From assembly GCA_022508285.1 (NCBI GenBank), contig JAFLVN010000008.1, positions 1-55,147 on the forward strand: 55,147 nucleotides of DNA, read 5' to 3'. The stretch comes from Clostridiales bacterium (lineage in GTDB: Bacteria > Bacillota > Clostridia > Christensenellales > Borkfalkiaceae). The first letter of the stretch is position 1. Every line of letters starts with the position of its first letter. The translations under genes were made by a program, and so were the position numbers. The notes under the pieces are model-generated. The model saw only the letters and a list, made by a program, of their open reading frames with translations, did no database searches and was not told the DNA's origin. Shown piece after piece: positions 27,258-36,062 of this stretch.

Positions 27258-27281
27258 TTTACAGACTTAACTATATAGGCG

Positions 27282-27308
27282 GGCAAAACGGCTTTTGCCA
27301 CTTTTTTT
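27282..27308 (+). promoter_or_regulatory. attenuator-like terminator in the pyr leader
   Basis: Between promoter and pyrB there is a 7-bp stem (ggcaaaa 27282-27288, loop cggc, ttttgcc 27293-27299), two bases and then seven T (27302-27308). It is a complete intrinsic terminator placed in the leader. cagac (27262-27266) can also pair with gtctg (27311-27315) around it. I see no PyrR-binding sequence. Control by UTP supply, as at E. coli pyrBI, is a possibility. Confidence 0.65.
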
Positions 27309-27329
27309 GTGTCTGCCAAAAGGAAAAAG

Positions 27330-28259
27330 ATGCTGAAATCAAAAGATTTACTCGGTTTGCAATATCTTTCCGCCCAAGAGATATGCGAAATTCTCGACGG
27401 CGCAGTTGCAACCAAACAGTTTTTAAAAGGAGATAAAAAGAGTGCGGACGACTTAAAGGGCAGATCTCTTATAACTCTGTTCTACGAAAACAGCACCCGC
27501 ACCCGCACATCTTTCGAGCTGGCGGCAAAATACCTCGGCGCAACCGAAGTGAACGTCTCCGTTGCCACAAGCTCCGTACAGAAGGGTGAGACGCTCATTG
27601 ACACGGGCGAAACGCTTGACGCTCTGAAGATTGACTTCATAGCAATCCGTCACCCCATGGCGGGCGCACCCAAACTGCTTGCCGAGCACGTAAAAGCCTC
27701 GGTCATAAACGGCGGCGACGGCATGCACGAACACCCCACGCAGGCGCTCCTCGATATGTTCACCATAAAGGAGCATTACGGCAAGATTAAGGGGCTGAAA
27801 GTTGCCATTCTCGGCGATATCAAGCACAGCAGAGTTGCTATGAGCAACCTGTTCGGTCTTAATAAACTGGGTGCGGAAGTATATATGTACGCTCCCGCCA
27901 CAATGATTCCAAAAGAGCTGGAACGCCTCGGTGCGCATATCGCCAAATCCCGTGAGGAAGCTGTGGAAGGCGCTGATGCCGTAATGGGACTCCGTATACA
28001 GTTGGAGCGCATGAACGGCGGACTTTTCCCCTCCCTCGGCGAATACGCCCGCTACTACGGCGTTAACGGCGACGTAATGAAGTACGCCAAGCCCGATGCG
28101 ATTGTGCTTCACCCCGGTCCCGTAAACAGAGGAGTGGAACTCACACCCGCATTAATCGACGGCGAGTCGAGCTTAATACTCGAACAGGTCACAAACGGAC
28201 TTGCCGTAAGAATGAGCATCTTAAAGCTGCTCGCCGAGTACAGGGAGAAGAACTTATGA
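27330..28259 (+). CDS. pyrB: aspartate carbamoyltransferase catalytic chain
   Basis: This 309-residue enzyme makes carbamoyl aspartate, the first committed step of pyrimidine synthesis. The carbamoyl-phosphate loop STRTRT is at 55-60, the HPTQ motif and the C-terminal HPGPVNRG are intact. I chose ATG 27330, with AAAGGA 6 bases before it, over an in-frame GTG at 27309 that abuts the T-run of the attenuator. No pyrI regulatory chain is present, as usual in Firmicutes. It overlaps pyrC by 4 bases. Confidence 0.96.
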   Translation: MLKSKDLLGLQYLSAQEICEILDGAVATKQFLKGDKKSADDLKGRSLITLFYENSTRTRTSFELAAKYLGATEVNVSVATSSVQKGETLIDTGETLDALKIDFIAIRHPMAGAPKLLAEHVKASVINGGDGMHEHPTQALLDMFTIKEHYGKIKGLKVAILGDIKHSRVAMSNLFGLNKLGAEVYMYAPATMIPKELERLGAHIAKSREEAVEGADAVMGLRIQLERMNGGLFPSLGEYARYYGVNGDVMKYAKPDAIVLHPGPVNRGVELTPALIDGESSLILEQVTNGLAVRMSILKLLAEYREKNL

Positions 28260-29524
28260 AACTGCTTATAAAGAACGGCACGCTCGTTTTGAAAGACGGC
28301 GAAAAGAAAGCCGATTTACTTGTAGAAGACGGTAAAATCGTAAAAATTGCCGATAAAATCTACAATAAACAATATGAAGTTATCGACGCCTCGGGCAAGC
28401 ACGTTATCCCCGGACTTATCGATATGCACGTGCACCTCAGAGAGCCCGGCTTCGAGGGCAAAGAGGATATTTTAAGCGGCTCAAAGGCTGCGGTAAAGGG
28501 CGGCGTCACACAGGTCTGCTGTATGCCCAACACCAACCCCGTATGCGACAATGCGGTGGTAGCAAGCTATATCAACTCCAGAGCAAAGGAAGTCAACCTC
28601 TGCAAAATTCACCCTATAGGAGCAATCACCAAGGGCGAGCAGGGCGAAACGCTCTCCGATATCGGCAAAATGAAGTCGGCGGGAGTAGTAGCGCTTAGCG
28701 ACGACGGCAAGTCGGTTATGAATTCCTACATAATGCGCCTTGCAATGGAGTATGCAAACGACTTCGGCTTGAAGTGCCTCTGCCACTGCGAGGACGCAAA
28801 CCTTGTGGACGGCGGAGTGGTAAACGAGGGCTATAATTCCACGGTTACGGGGCTCAAAGGCAGTCCCCGAGCCGCCGAGGATATAATGATTGCCCGTGAA
28901 ATCGCCCTTTCGGAAAGCTTGAATATTCCGGTGCATATCTGCCACGTTTCAACCTACAGCGGCGTGGAGATTATAAGAAGCGCCAAAGCTCGGGGCGTAA
29001 AAGTGACGGCGGAGACCTGCCCGCACTATTTCTCGCTCACCGACGATATAATTACAAGCTACGACACTTTTACCAAGGTAAATCCGCCCGTGCGCGAACA
29101 GCGCGACGTGGACGAAATTATCCGAGGCTTAAAAGACGGCACGCTGGACTGCATAGTCACCGATCATGCACCGCACTCCGTAAAAGACAAGCAGGTGGAG
29201 TACAACATTGCCGCATTCGGCATAAGCGGTATAGAAACCAGCCTTGCCATAAGCTACACCTACCTTGTTAAAACCCGAAAGCTCAAACTTTACGAACTTA
29301 TCAACAGAATGAGCAAAGCCCCCGCCGAAATTCTGAATTTAGATGGCGGCGAACTCAAGGAGGGCGCACCCGCAGATATAGCAATCGTTGACTTTGCAAA
29401 GAGTTATACAATCGATGGCAACAAATTCGTTTCAAAGGGCAAAAACACACCATTCAACGGCTACAAGGTCTACGGAGTTGTAGATTATACACTCGTAGAC
29501 GGTGAGATAAAGTTTAAAAATTAG
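28256..29524 (+). CDS. pyrC: dihydroorotase, class I
   Basis: This 422-residue zinc amidohydrolase closes carbamoyl aspartate to dihydroorotate. The metal motif HVHLREPG and the distal DHAPHS are present, as are the metal-ligand histidines in CHCED and ICHVST. Length and sequence match the class I form found with PyrB in Gram-positive bacteria. Coupled to pyrB by ATGA; 8 bases to pyrF. Confidence 0.95.
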   Translation: MKLLIKNGTLVLKDGEKKADLLVEDGKIVKIADKIYNKQYEVIDASGKHVIPGLIDMHVHLREPGFEGKEDILSGSKAAVKGGVTQVCCMPNTNPVCDNAVVASYINSRAKEVNLCKIHPIGAITKGEQGETLSDIGKMKSAGVVALSDDGKSVMNSYIMRLAMEYANDFGLKCLCHCEDANLVDGGVVNEGYNSTVTGLKGSPRAAEDIMIAREIALSESLNIPVHICHVSTYSGVEIIRSAKARGVKVTAETCPHYFSLTDDIITSYDTFTKVNPPVREQRDVDEIIRGLKDGTLDCIVTDHAPHSVKDKQVEYNIAAFGISGIETSLAISYTYLVKTRKLKLYELINRMSKAPAEILNLDGGELKEGAPADIAIVDFAKSYTIDGNKFVSKGKNTPFNGYKVYGVVDYTLVDGEIKFKN

Positions 29525-29532
29525 AGGGGATT

Positions 29533-30450
29533 ATGATTGACTCGTTAATTAAAAAAATTATAAAAATGCAAAATCCAACCTGCGTTGGACTCGATACAGA
29601 CTTTTCCTACCTGCCCGAAGAAATGCGGGGTGGGGTTACAACCTTTTCGGAGGCGGCAAAGCGCATATTCGAATTCAATAAGAATATTATCGATAACGTT
29701 TGCGACATTGTTCCCTCGGTAAAAGTACAGATTGCCTACTACGAAATGTACGGCTATTACGGCTTGAAAGCCTTTAACCAAACGGTGAATTATGCTCACA
29801 AAAAGGGACTTATTGTTATTGCCGACTGCAAGCGCAACGATATCGGCTCAACCGCAAGCTGCTACTCCAAGGCGTACCTCGGCAAAACGCAGATAGGCGA
29901 CAAAAAAATTAAGGCTTTCCCCGCCGATATGCTCACAGTAAACGGCTATCTCGGCTCTGACGGCATAAAACCTTTCGTTGAAGATATCAAAAATAACAAT
30001 AAATCCATCTTCGTGCTTGTTAAAACCTCCAATCCATCGAGCGGAGAATTGCAGAATTTAAAGCTCGAAAATGGCAAATACATATACGAGCAGATGGGTG
30101 AACTCGTTGAGGAATGGGGCAAGGACACGATAGGCAAGTACGGCTATTCGGAGGTGGGCGCCGTTGTGGGCGCAACCCACCCCGAGGAAGCGGCTCGCTT
30201 GAGAGCACAGATGCCCAACACTTTCTTTCTAATCCCCGGATACGGCGCACAGGGCGGCTCTGCCGAAATGCTCAAAGTCTGCTTTGATAAAAGGGGCTTG
30301 GGCGGCGTTGTCAACTCCTCGCGCGGAATACTCTGCGCTTACAAAAAACCCGAGTACAGCGGCAAAAATTACTATGAAGCGGCTCGTGCCGCCTGCATAG
30401 ATATGCAAAATGATTTATTGAGTGCCATAGGCAAGATGGGCAGAAAATGA
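29533..30450 (+). CDS. pyrF: orotidine-5'-phosphate decarboxylase, type 2
   Basis: This 305-residue enzyme converts OMP to UMP. The catalytic motif reads DCKRNDIGSTA, and the N-terminal TCVGLDTD and C-terminal SSRGILCAY are typical of the longer type 2 PyrF. The usual Gly in KRGDIG is Asn here, a tolerated change. GAGGGG precedes the ATG. It overlaps pyrK by 4 bases. Confidence 0.94.
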   Translation: MIDSLIKKIIKMQNPTCVGLDTDFSYLPEEMRGGVTTFSEAAKRIFEFNKNIIDNVCDIVPSVKVQIAYYEMYGYYGLKAFNQTVNYAHKKGLIVIADCKRNDIGSTASCYSKAYLGKTQIGDKKIKAFPADMLTVNGYLGSDGIKPFVEDIKNNNKSIFVLVKTSNPSSGELQNLKLENGKYIYEQMGELVEEWGKDTIGKYGYSEVGAVVGATHPEEAARLRAQMPNTFFLIPGYGAQGGSAEMLKVCFDKRGLGGVVNSSRGILCAYKKPEYSGKNYYEAARAACIDMQNDLLSAIGKMGRK

Positions 30451-31208
30451 AAGATTTATTAGCAACGGTCAAGAGCAATAAAAAGATTGCCGAAAATATT
30501 TACATGATTACGCTCACTCTTCCCGATGAAGTGGGTGCGATTCACGGCGGACAGTTTGTCAATTTATCCACCGGCAACGGCGCAAACCTTCTGCGCCGCC
30601 CCTTGGGTGTGTGCATGGTGGACGGCGACGATATCTCCGTGTGCTACCAAGTCAAGGGTAAGGGCACGCAGTACTTAACCACAGTAGAGGCAGGCAGAAA
30701 GTTGCAGGTTTTACTGCCACTCGGCAACTGGTTTGACTTGGACGACTACAAAAATATAGTAGTTATCGGCGGAGGAGTGGGAGTGTTCCCGCTGATTGCC
30801 ACAATCCGTGAGCATTGCAATAAGAAGAATTTCTATTCCTATATCGGTTTCAGAAATATTGACGCCGTATGCCACTACAACGAACTGAATAAGAGCAAAA
30901 AACTGACGATAGTCACCGACGACGGCAGCTTCGGCGACAAGGGCAACGCCGTTTCGGCATACCTTGCGGATGCGGCTAACGTGCAGGCGGACGTAATCAT
31001 TTCCTGCGGTCCGCCCATAATGCTTAAAATTTTAAAGCAAAAACTTGCGGAAGCGGGCATAAAAACGCCCTGCTTCGTATCCTTGGAAGAGAGAATGGGC
31101 TGCGGTATGGGCGCATGCCTTGTATGCGTATGCAAGACTGCTGAGGGTGAAAACGTCAGAGTCTGCCGCGACGGTCCGGTATTCGACATAAACGAGGTGC
31201 AGTTATAA
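30447..31208 (+). CDS. pyrK: dihydroorotate dehydrogenase B, electron-transfer subunit
   Basis: This 253-residue iron-sulfur flavoprotein passes electrons from PyrD to NAD+. An FAD-binding barrel (LLRRPLGVCMVDG), an NAD-binding domain (VVIGGGVGVFPL) and a C-terminal [2Fe-2S] centre are in order; likely ligands are Cys219, Cys224, Cys227 and Cys240 (RMGCGMGACLVC ... RVCRDG). Its presence shows that PyrD is of type 1B. The stop shares one base with the next start. Confidence 0.94.
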   Translation: MKDLLATVKSNKKIAENIYMITLTLPDEVGAIHGGQFVNLSTGNGANLLRRPLGVCMVDGDDISVCYQVKGKGTQYLTTVEAGRKLQVLLPLGNWFDLDDYKNIVVIGGGVGVFPLIATIREHCNKKNFYSYIGFRNIDAVCHYNELNKSKKLTIVTDDGSFGDKGNAVSAYLADAANVQADVIISCGPPIMLKILKQKLAEAGIKTPCFVSLEERMGCGMGACLVCVCKTAEGENVRVCRDGPVFDINEVQL

Positions 31209-31732
31209 TGGAAGAAAAATTCGGAAAAACGGCAAGGGTTTTATACATAGTTTTCTATTCGATAATAATTCCCGTATGTTTGTTATTTTTTGTAGGGATT
31301 GGAGCATTATTAATTGCGACCTCGCCCGACTTATTGATAATGGGTGTCTTCCTTATTGTTTTGGGCGTAGGGGTTGGCGGCGCCAGCATTGGTTGGCTTG
31401 TGTACTTTATTAAAATGCCACAGTTTGTAATAACTTATAAGGACGGTAAACTGAATTTCAGAAACAAAGTGGAATGTACGCCTGCGGAACTTGATTCATA
31501 TCAGCAAAAGGGTTTCAACTTGGACGGAGCAATATTCGGGTTCGGTAAACTTTTAATTACCGTTAAAGGTCAAAGTTATAAATTCAGATATGTTTACAAT
31601 GTTAACGAAGTTATACAAAGGCTTTATACCATTAAGTTGGAATACACTATGCAGCAGGAAATAGCAAGGCGCAATGCGGAAGCCGCTCAAAAAGTAGAAA
31701 GTGGGGACGATACGGTAGAAAATAATGGCTAA
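31208..31732 (+). CDS. membrane protein of unknown function in the pyr operon
   Basis: I do not recognise this 174-residue protein. Two hydrophobic helices (about 10-34 and 41-68) form a hairpin, and residues 70-140 make a soluble domain of alternating strands (FVITYKDGKLNFRNKVECTPAELDSYQQKG...LLITVKGQSYKFRYVYNVNEVIQRL) that resembles a PH-like fold. The C-terminus is charged. It is coupled on both sides: one shared base with pyrK and 8 shared bases with pyrD. The coupling suggests co-expression with pyrimidine synthesis, but the function is unknown. Confidence 0.85.
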   Translation: MEEKFGKTARVLYIVFYSIIIPVCLLFFVGIGALLIATSPDLLIMGVFLIVLGVGVGGASIGWLVYFIKMPQFVITYKDGKLNFRNKVECTPAELDSYQQKGFNLDGAIFGFGKLLITVKGQSYKFRYVYNVNEVIQRLYTIKLEYTMQQEIARRNAEAAQKVESGDDTVENNG

Positions 31733-32636
31733 TTTACAAGTTGAAATCTGCGGAGTAAAATTTAAAAATCCCGTAATAGCCGCAAGTGGCACTTTCGGTT
31801 TCGGCAGAGAATTTAATTTATTATACGATATATCCGTTTTGGGCGGAATTTCAACTAAAGGCATGACTTTAGAGCCCCGACAGGGTAATCCCGTGCCGAG
31901 AATTGCAGAGGGCTCGAGCGTAATTTTAAACGCAGTCGGATTGCAGAACCCCGGCGTGGAGCACTTCATTAAAGAGGATTTACCGTTTTTAAGGAAAAAG
32001 GGCGTAGTAATCATCGCCAACGTTGCTGGAAAAACGCTTGAGGACTATGGTCAGATTTGCGCACGTCTTGACGGTTTAGTTGATATGGTTGAGCTCAATA
32101 TTTCCTGCCCCAACGTGCGTGCGGGTGGCATGGCTCTCGGCATAAGACCTGAAAATATAAACGAGGTTACAAAGCTTTCAAAGGCAAATTTAAGTAAAAC
32201 GCCTTTAATAGTAAAGCTTTCGCCCAACGTTGAAAGCATTGCAACCAACGCAAAGGCGGCGGAGGACGGCGGCGCAGACTGCATATCCCTTATAAACACG
32301 CTCACGGGCATGGTTATAGATATCGAACGCCGCAAGCCCATAATCGCCAACAATACGGGCGGCGTTTCGGGCGCCGGCATTAAGCCGATTGCAGTCAGAA
32401 TGGTGTACGAGGCTTCCCACGCCGTAAAAATCCCCGTTATTGGTATGGGCGGAATTACAAGCGGCGAGGACGCAATAGAGTTTATGATGGCTGGTGCCCG
32501 TGCCGTGCAGGTAGGCACTGCAAACTTTTCCGACGGCAACGCCATGCCAAAAATTATCGCAGGCATGAATAAATGGCTCGATAGACACGGAATCAATGAT
32601 ATTAATGAGATAGTTAATACGCTAACCTTAAATTAA
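31725..32636 (+). CDS. pyrD: dihydroorotate dehydrogenase B, catalytic subunit
   Basis: This 303-residue FMN enzyme oxidises dihydroorotate to orotate. The N-terminal ASGTFGFG, the catalytic-cysteine segment NISCPNVRAGG and the phosphate-binding GMGGITSGEDA are those of type 1B, which works with PyrK. The start lies inside the preceding gene; TAATGG context without its own Shine-Dalgarno sequence implies coupled translation. Confidence 0.95.
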   Translation: MANLQVEICGVKFKNPVIAASGTFGFGREFNLLYDISVLGGISTKGMTLEPRQGNPVPRIAEGSSVILNAVGLQNPGVEHFIKEDLPFLRKKGVVIIANVAGKTLEDYGQICARLDGLVDMVELNISCPNVRAGGMALGIRPENINEVTKLSKANLSKTPLIVKLSPNVESIATNAKAAEDGGADCISLINTLTGMVIDIERRKPIIANNTGGVSGAGIKPIAVRMVYEASHAVKIPVIGMGGITSGEDAIEFMMAGARAVQVGTANFSDGNAMPKIIAGMNKWLDRHGINDINEIVNTLTLN

Positions 32637-32647
32637 GGAGTATACAA

Positions 32648-33304
32648 ATGACTTACAAACAGCAATTTATTAAGTTTATGGTTGAAAACGGCGTTTTGAA
32701 GTTCGGTGAGTTCACCTTGAAGAGCGGCAGAAAAGCGCCCTATTTTATCAATACTGGCAACTATAAATCTGGCGCACAGCTTGCTAAGCTCGGCGAATAC
32801 TACGCTCAGTGCATAGTTGATAACGGTATAGAGGCGGATACGCTCGTAGGTCCCGCCTACAAGGGTATTCCTCTTGCGGTGACAACGGCAGTTTCTCTCT
32901 TTCAAAATCACGGCATGGATTTAAATTACACCTTCGACAGAAAGGAAGCAAAGGACCACGGCGAGGGCGGCTTGTTTGTCGGCAAACAGCTCGTTGACGG
33001 CGAAAGGGTAATTTTAATAGAGGATGTAATGACTTCGGGCAAGGCGCTCCGTGAAATGCTTCCCAAGCTCGAGCAGGCGGCAAATGTAAAAATTGCGGGA
33101 ATGGTAATCTCGGTTGACAGAATGGAAAAGGGGTTAGAGTCCAACCTCTCCGCCGTGCAGGAAGTATATAAAGAGTTCGGCGTAAAGGTCTATTCGATAG
33201 TTACAATGGCGGATATTATCGACTCAATCGAAACGGGAGTTATCGAAGGCAAAGAGTATCTCGACAAAATGAAAGAATACCGTAAAGCCTACGGAGTGGA
33301 CTAA
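32648..33304 (+). CDS. pyrE: orotate phosphoribosyltransferase
   Basis: This 218-residue enzyme joins orotate to PRPP to form OMP. The PRPP loop VILIEDVMTSGKAL and substrate residues in LKSGRKAPYFINTG are typical of the Gram-positive long form. It is the last gene of the operon, with AAGGAG before its ATG. carA, carB and pyrR are not in the window. Confidence 0.94.
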   Translation: MTYKQQFIKFMVENGVLKFGEFTLKSGRKAPYFINTGNYKSGAQLAKLGEYYAQCIVDNGIEADTLVGPAYKGIPLAVTTAVSLFQNHGMDLNYTFDRKEAKDHGEGGLFVGKQLVDGERVILIEDVMTSGKALREMLPKLEQAANVKIAGMVISVDRMEKGLESNLSAVQEVYKEFGVKVYSIVTMADIIDSIETGVIEGKEYLDKMKEYRKAYGVD

Positions 33305-33315
33305 TTGAATATAGT

Positions 33316-33356
33316 AGCGGCGGCGCAAATTATTGCGCCGCCGCTTATCTTTTTTG
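33316..33356 (+). terminator. terminator of the pyr operon
   Basis: A perfect 13-bp GC-rich stem (33316-33328 with 33333-33345, loop atta) is followed by tatctttttt. It lies between the convergent pyrE and deacetylase genes; the minus side lacks a T-run. Confidence 0.92.
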
Positions 33357-33358
33357 TA

Positions 33359-34042
33359 TCAAAATTTTTTAAATTTATATCCTTGCGCTTTAAAGTGTCT
33401 TATAACCTCTTTCAACGCTTCAACTGTCTCCGTTTTATCCATGGTGTCGTGCGCCAGCATAACTATCCTTCGGGGATTTGAAACGGTGGATATAGCGGCG
33501 GTGTACAGCTTGCCCGCCGTTTGGTCTTTTAGCTCGCTGTCACGGAAAGAAGCGTTCCAGTCCACAAATTTGTAGCCGTTTGCCGTCACCGCCTTAATCT
33601 TTTCGGGCGCAACGGTAAAACTGCCGCCAGGAAAGCGATACACATGCGAGTATTCCCCCGTAACGCTGCAAATAATATCGTTGCACTTTTCTATGTCACC
33701 AAGTAGCGCATACGTAGACTTATAAATTTCTTTATAGTCGTGCGAATAGGAGTGAATCGCCAGAGTATGCCCCTCGTCGAACGCCCTCTTTAAAATATTT
33801 TTACGCTTTTCCGCCTGCCTGCCCACAATAAAAAATGTGGCGGGCACGTTTTCGTTTTTCAAAACGTCTAAAATTTTCGGCGTAACCTTATCGCTCGGAC
33901 CGTCGTCAAAAGTCAGATATATAACCTTTTCGGTTTCTTCGGCAAAGGATGATTGCGGACTCTGGTAAAAGTTGCCCAAAAGTGCGGCGAACAGCGCAAA
34001 CGTCAGCATCATTGCGGCAAGCGCAGGGATATGTTTGTTCAT
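33359..34042 (-). CDS. polysaccharide deacetylase, NodB family
   Basis: This 227-residue exported enzyme has an N-terminal signal anchor (about 5-27) and one NodB domain. Metal and catalytic residues are seen in LTFDDGPS and in HSYSHDYKE, and the arginine/proline motif RFPGG and the late LAHDT are present. Such enzymes deacetylate peptidoglycan sugars; PdaA/PdaB types act in spores, and this small form is PdaB-like. I chose ATG 34042; a TTG at 34081, overlapping the stop of the upstream gene (TTGA), would add 13 residues and would make the pair translationally coupled. Confidence 0.82.
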   Translation of the reverse strand: MNKHIPALAAMMLTFALFAALLGNFYQSPQSSFAEETEKVIYLTFDDGPSDKVTPKILDVLKNENVPATFFIVGRQAEKRKNILKRAFDEGHTLAIHSYSHDYKEIYKSTYALLGDIEKCNDIICSVTGEYSHVYRFPGGSFTVAPEKIKAVTANGYKFVDWNASFRDSELKDQTAGKLYTAAISTVSNPRRIVMLAHDTMDKTETVEALKEVIRHFKAQGYKFKKF

Positions 34043-34077
34043 ATTCCCAGTATGCGCATAATGCCAGATTTTACAAC

Positions 34078-34782
34078 TCAATACAGCTCTATATTTATAA
34101 TTGTATCCGCAATCGCTATCTGTAACTTCCGCATGTCTTTCGAATATATATATCCGTCACCGACAGATTCGCATTCCGCAAGCAGTCGTCTGATTTCACC
34201 CGAAAAACAGTTTTCGCTGTTTGCCTGTTTCAAGCCGTGTAGTCCGCTCGTTACGTCCTTTAAAACGCCCTTTGCCAAGCTTTGGTTGTACTCGCCCGTA
34301 TCAAGTCCGTTTGCGCATTCATAGCACATTTGCGAAAGTGAATAAAGAGTATTCAAATTACCCGTAAAAAGTTTTTCCTTGCCTCGTGCTCCGAGTGATT
34401 GAATATTATAATTATCCGTTTTCACCGAAAGCACCGAGCAGTTAAGCCCTCTTTTTAAAAGGTTTTGCTTTACTCTGTTTGCCTCGGTTTTAGTATAATA
34501 GCAGGCCACGGTCACGTAATAACTACCCTTGTATTCCAAAACGTAGCCCGCACCGCCGTAACTTACCACGGTATCGGAAATGGCGTCCGCAGAAAGGGAG
34601 TTGTCCCTCACCGCAAAACATACGAAATGATATTCCGTTTGAAAAATAATTTTTGAACTGCTTTGTGCGACCACGCCTATAATAATCGCAACCGTAACTA
34701 TCAATACGACCGCAACTGAAACAATAAATGGAGAAATTTTTCTGCAACGAGCCTTCACACATATAAATATATGCACAAGCAT
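34078..34782 (-). CDS. membrane-anchored SPOR-like protein
   Basis: This 234-residue protein has one transmembrane helix (about 18-41), so most of it is outside. Residues 50-122 have the beta-alpha pattern of a SPOR domain (EYHFVCFAVRD ... YYVTVACYYTKTEANRVKQNLLKRGLNCSVLSV), which binds glycan strands bare of stem peptides. The rest (130-234) is helical and unrecognised. It is coupled to the deacetylase gene behind it, so both may act on the same wall or cortex. A GTG at 34758 could be the true start. Confidence 0.68.
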   Translation of the reverse strand: MLVHIFICVKARCRKISPFIVSVAVVLIVTVAIIIGVVAQSSSKIIFQTEYHFVCFAVRDNSLSADAISDTVVSYGGAGYVLEYKGSYYVTVACYYTKTEANRVKQNLLKRGLNCSVLSVKTDNYNIQSLGARGKEKLFTGNLNTLYSLSQMCYECANGLDTGEYNQSLAKGVLKDVTSGLHGLKQANSENCFSGEIRRLLAECESVGDGYIYSKDMRKLQIAIADTIINIELY

Positions 34783-34805
34783 TTGTCTTTATGGCTTAAC
34801 AACGG

Positions 34806-34846
34806 TTGACTTAAATACGCCTTTTATTTATAATAAAAAGCGGAGG
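34806..34846 (+). promoter_or_regulatory. promoter and ribosome site for the rhodanese-TtcA gene
   Basis: TTGACT (34806-34811), 17 bases, TATAAT (34829-34834), close to consensus. A strong GGAGG (34842-34846) precedes the GTG start. It is divergent from the SPOR-like gene. Confidence 0.82.
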
Positions 34847-34852
34847 TGCGCC

Positions 34853-35986
34853 GTGCGTGAGATTACTTGCGATAAGCTTTCAAAACTGAATTCGGACGAT
34901 TTTTTAATCGTCGATATCCGCGATGAGAATTCGTATTCGTACGGGCATATTCCGGGGTCTATCAATATTCCAGCAGAGAAAATACCCCTTGCTGAGTTCC
35001 CCCGTGACAAGCAGATTATCGTATGCTGCCGCAGCGGACTTATCAGCGGTGAAATCGCTGAACAGCTCACGTCAGAAGGTTATGACGCTTACGACTTAAA
35101 GGGCGGCTACGTGGAGTGGCTCAAGCTCCATATCTCCGACCTCGCCGCCGACACCGCTTTAAAAATTGAGGAGGGTCTGCGCAAAAAATTCTCTAAAAAG
35201 CTATTTTCTAAATTTGCCAAAGCTATAGTGGAGTATGGGCTTGTTGAAGCGGGAGATAAAATAGCAGTCTGCATTTCTGGCGGCAAGGACTCCATGCTCA
35301 TGGCAAAGCTCTTTCAGGAGCTTAAACGCCACAACAAATTCCCGTTCGAGCTTGTGTTTCTCGTCATGGACCCGGGCTACAGCAGGGAGAACCGTGAAAT
35401 TATCGAGCGCAACGCAAAGCTTCTGAATATCCCCATTACCGTATTTGAAACGGACATTTTTGAGAATGTTTTCAATATAGAAAAGTCCCCGTGCTACGTC
35501 TGCGCTCGCATGCGCCGAGGACACCTATACAGCAAGGCAAAAGAGCTCGGCTGCAATAAAATTGCTCTCGGTCATCACTACGACGACGTAATCGAAACCA
35601 TACTTATGGGTATGCTCTACGGGGCGCAGATGCAGACAATGATGCCACGGGTGAACAGCGCAAACTTCGAGGGTATGAAATTAATCCGCCCCATGTACTT
35701 AATCCGCGAAGCTGATATCAAGGCGTGGAGGGATTTTTATAATCTGCAATTCATACAGTGCGCTTGCAAGTTCACCGACACGTGTACGGCTGAAGCCTGC
35801 AAAACTTCAAATACGGGTTCCAAGCGTAAAAAGGTAAAAGAATTGATTGCCCGCCTTGCAAAAGAAGACCCGGAAATAGAGCAGAATATTTTTAAAAGTG
35901 CAGAAAATGTTAATCTATCTACGGTAATTTCCTACAAGGATAAACACGGCAGAATTCACCGCTATTCCGACGAGGAGGAGCAATAA
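34853..35986 (+). CDS. rhodanese-TtcA fusion, tRNA thiolation
   Basis: This 377-residue protein joins an N-terminal rhodanese (1-95; Cys59 in the loop CRSGLIS) to a PP-loop ATPase of the TtcA/TtuA group (from about 110). The PP-loop SGGKDS is at 142-147, and CYVCARMRRG plus a later CACKF...C supply the cysteines that bind an Fe-S cluster or take sulfur. TtcA makes 2-thiocytidine in tRNA. The fused rhodanese could hand sulfur directly to the PP-loop domain. GTG start. Exact tRNA position is inferred, not shown. Confidence 0.8.
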   Translation: MREITCDKLSKLNSDDFLIVDIRDENSYSYGHIPGSINIPAEKIPLAEFPRDKQIIVCCRSGLISGEIAEQLTSEGYDAYDLKGGYVEWLKLHISDLAADTALKIEEGLRKKFSKKLFSKFAKAIVEYGLVEAGDKIAVCISGGKDSMLMAKLFQELKRHNKFPFELVFLVMDPGYSRENREIIERNAKLLNIPITVFETDIFENVFNIEKSPCYVCARMRRGHLYSKAKELGCNKIALGHHYDDVIETILMGMLYGAQMQTMMPRVNSANFEGMKLIRPMYLIREADIKAWRDFYNLQFIQCACKFTDTCTAEACKTSNTGSKRKKVKELIARLAKEDPEIEQNIFKSAENVNLSTVISYKDKHGRIHRYSDEEEQ

Positions 35987-36017
35987 TAAAAAATTTTCAG
36001 TTAAACTTTAAAATTGC

Positions 36018-36045
36018 TTGCCAAAATCAAATAATTTGTTATAAT
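36018..36045 (+). promoter_or_regulatory. promoter of tRNA-Thr
   Basis: TTGCCA (36018-36023), 16 bases, perfect TATAAT (36040-36045), 17 bases before the tRNA 5' end. Confidence 0.7.
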
Positions 36046-36062
36046 GATATAAGTCAATAATT

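Noticed and set aside
27309-27329. GTG start for PyrB
   Set aside because: It abuts the T-run of the attenuator and lacks a ribosome site, while ATG 27330 has AAAGGA.
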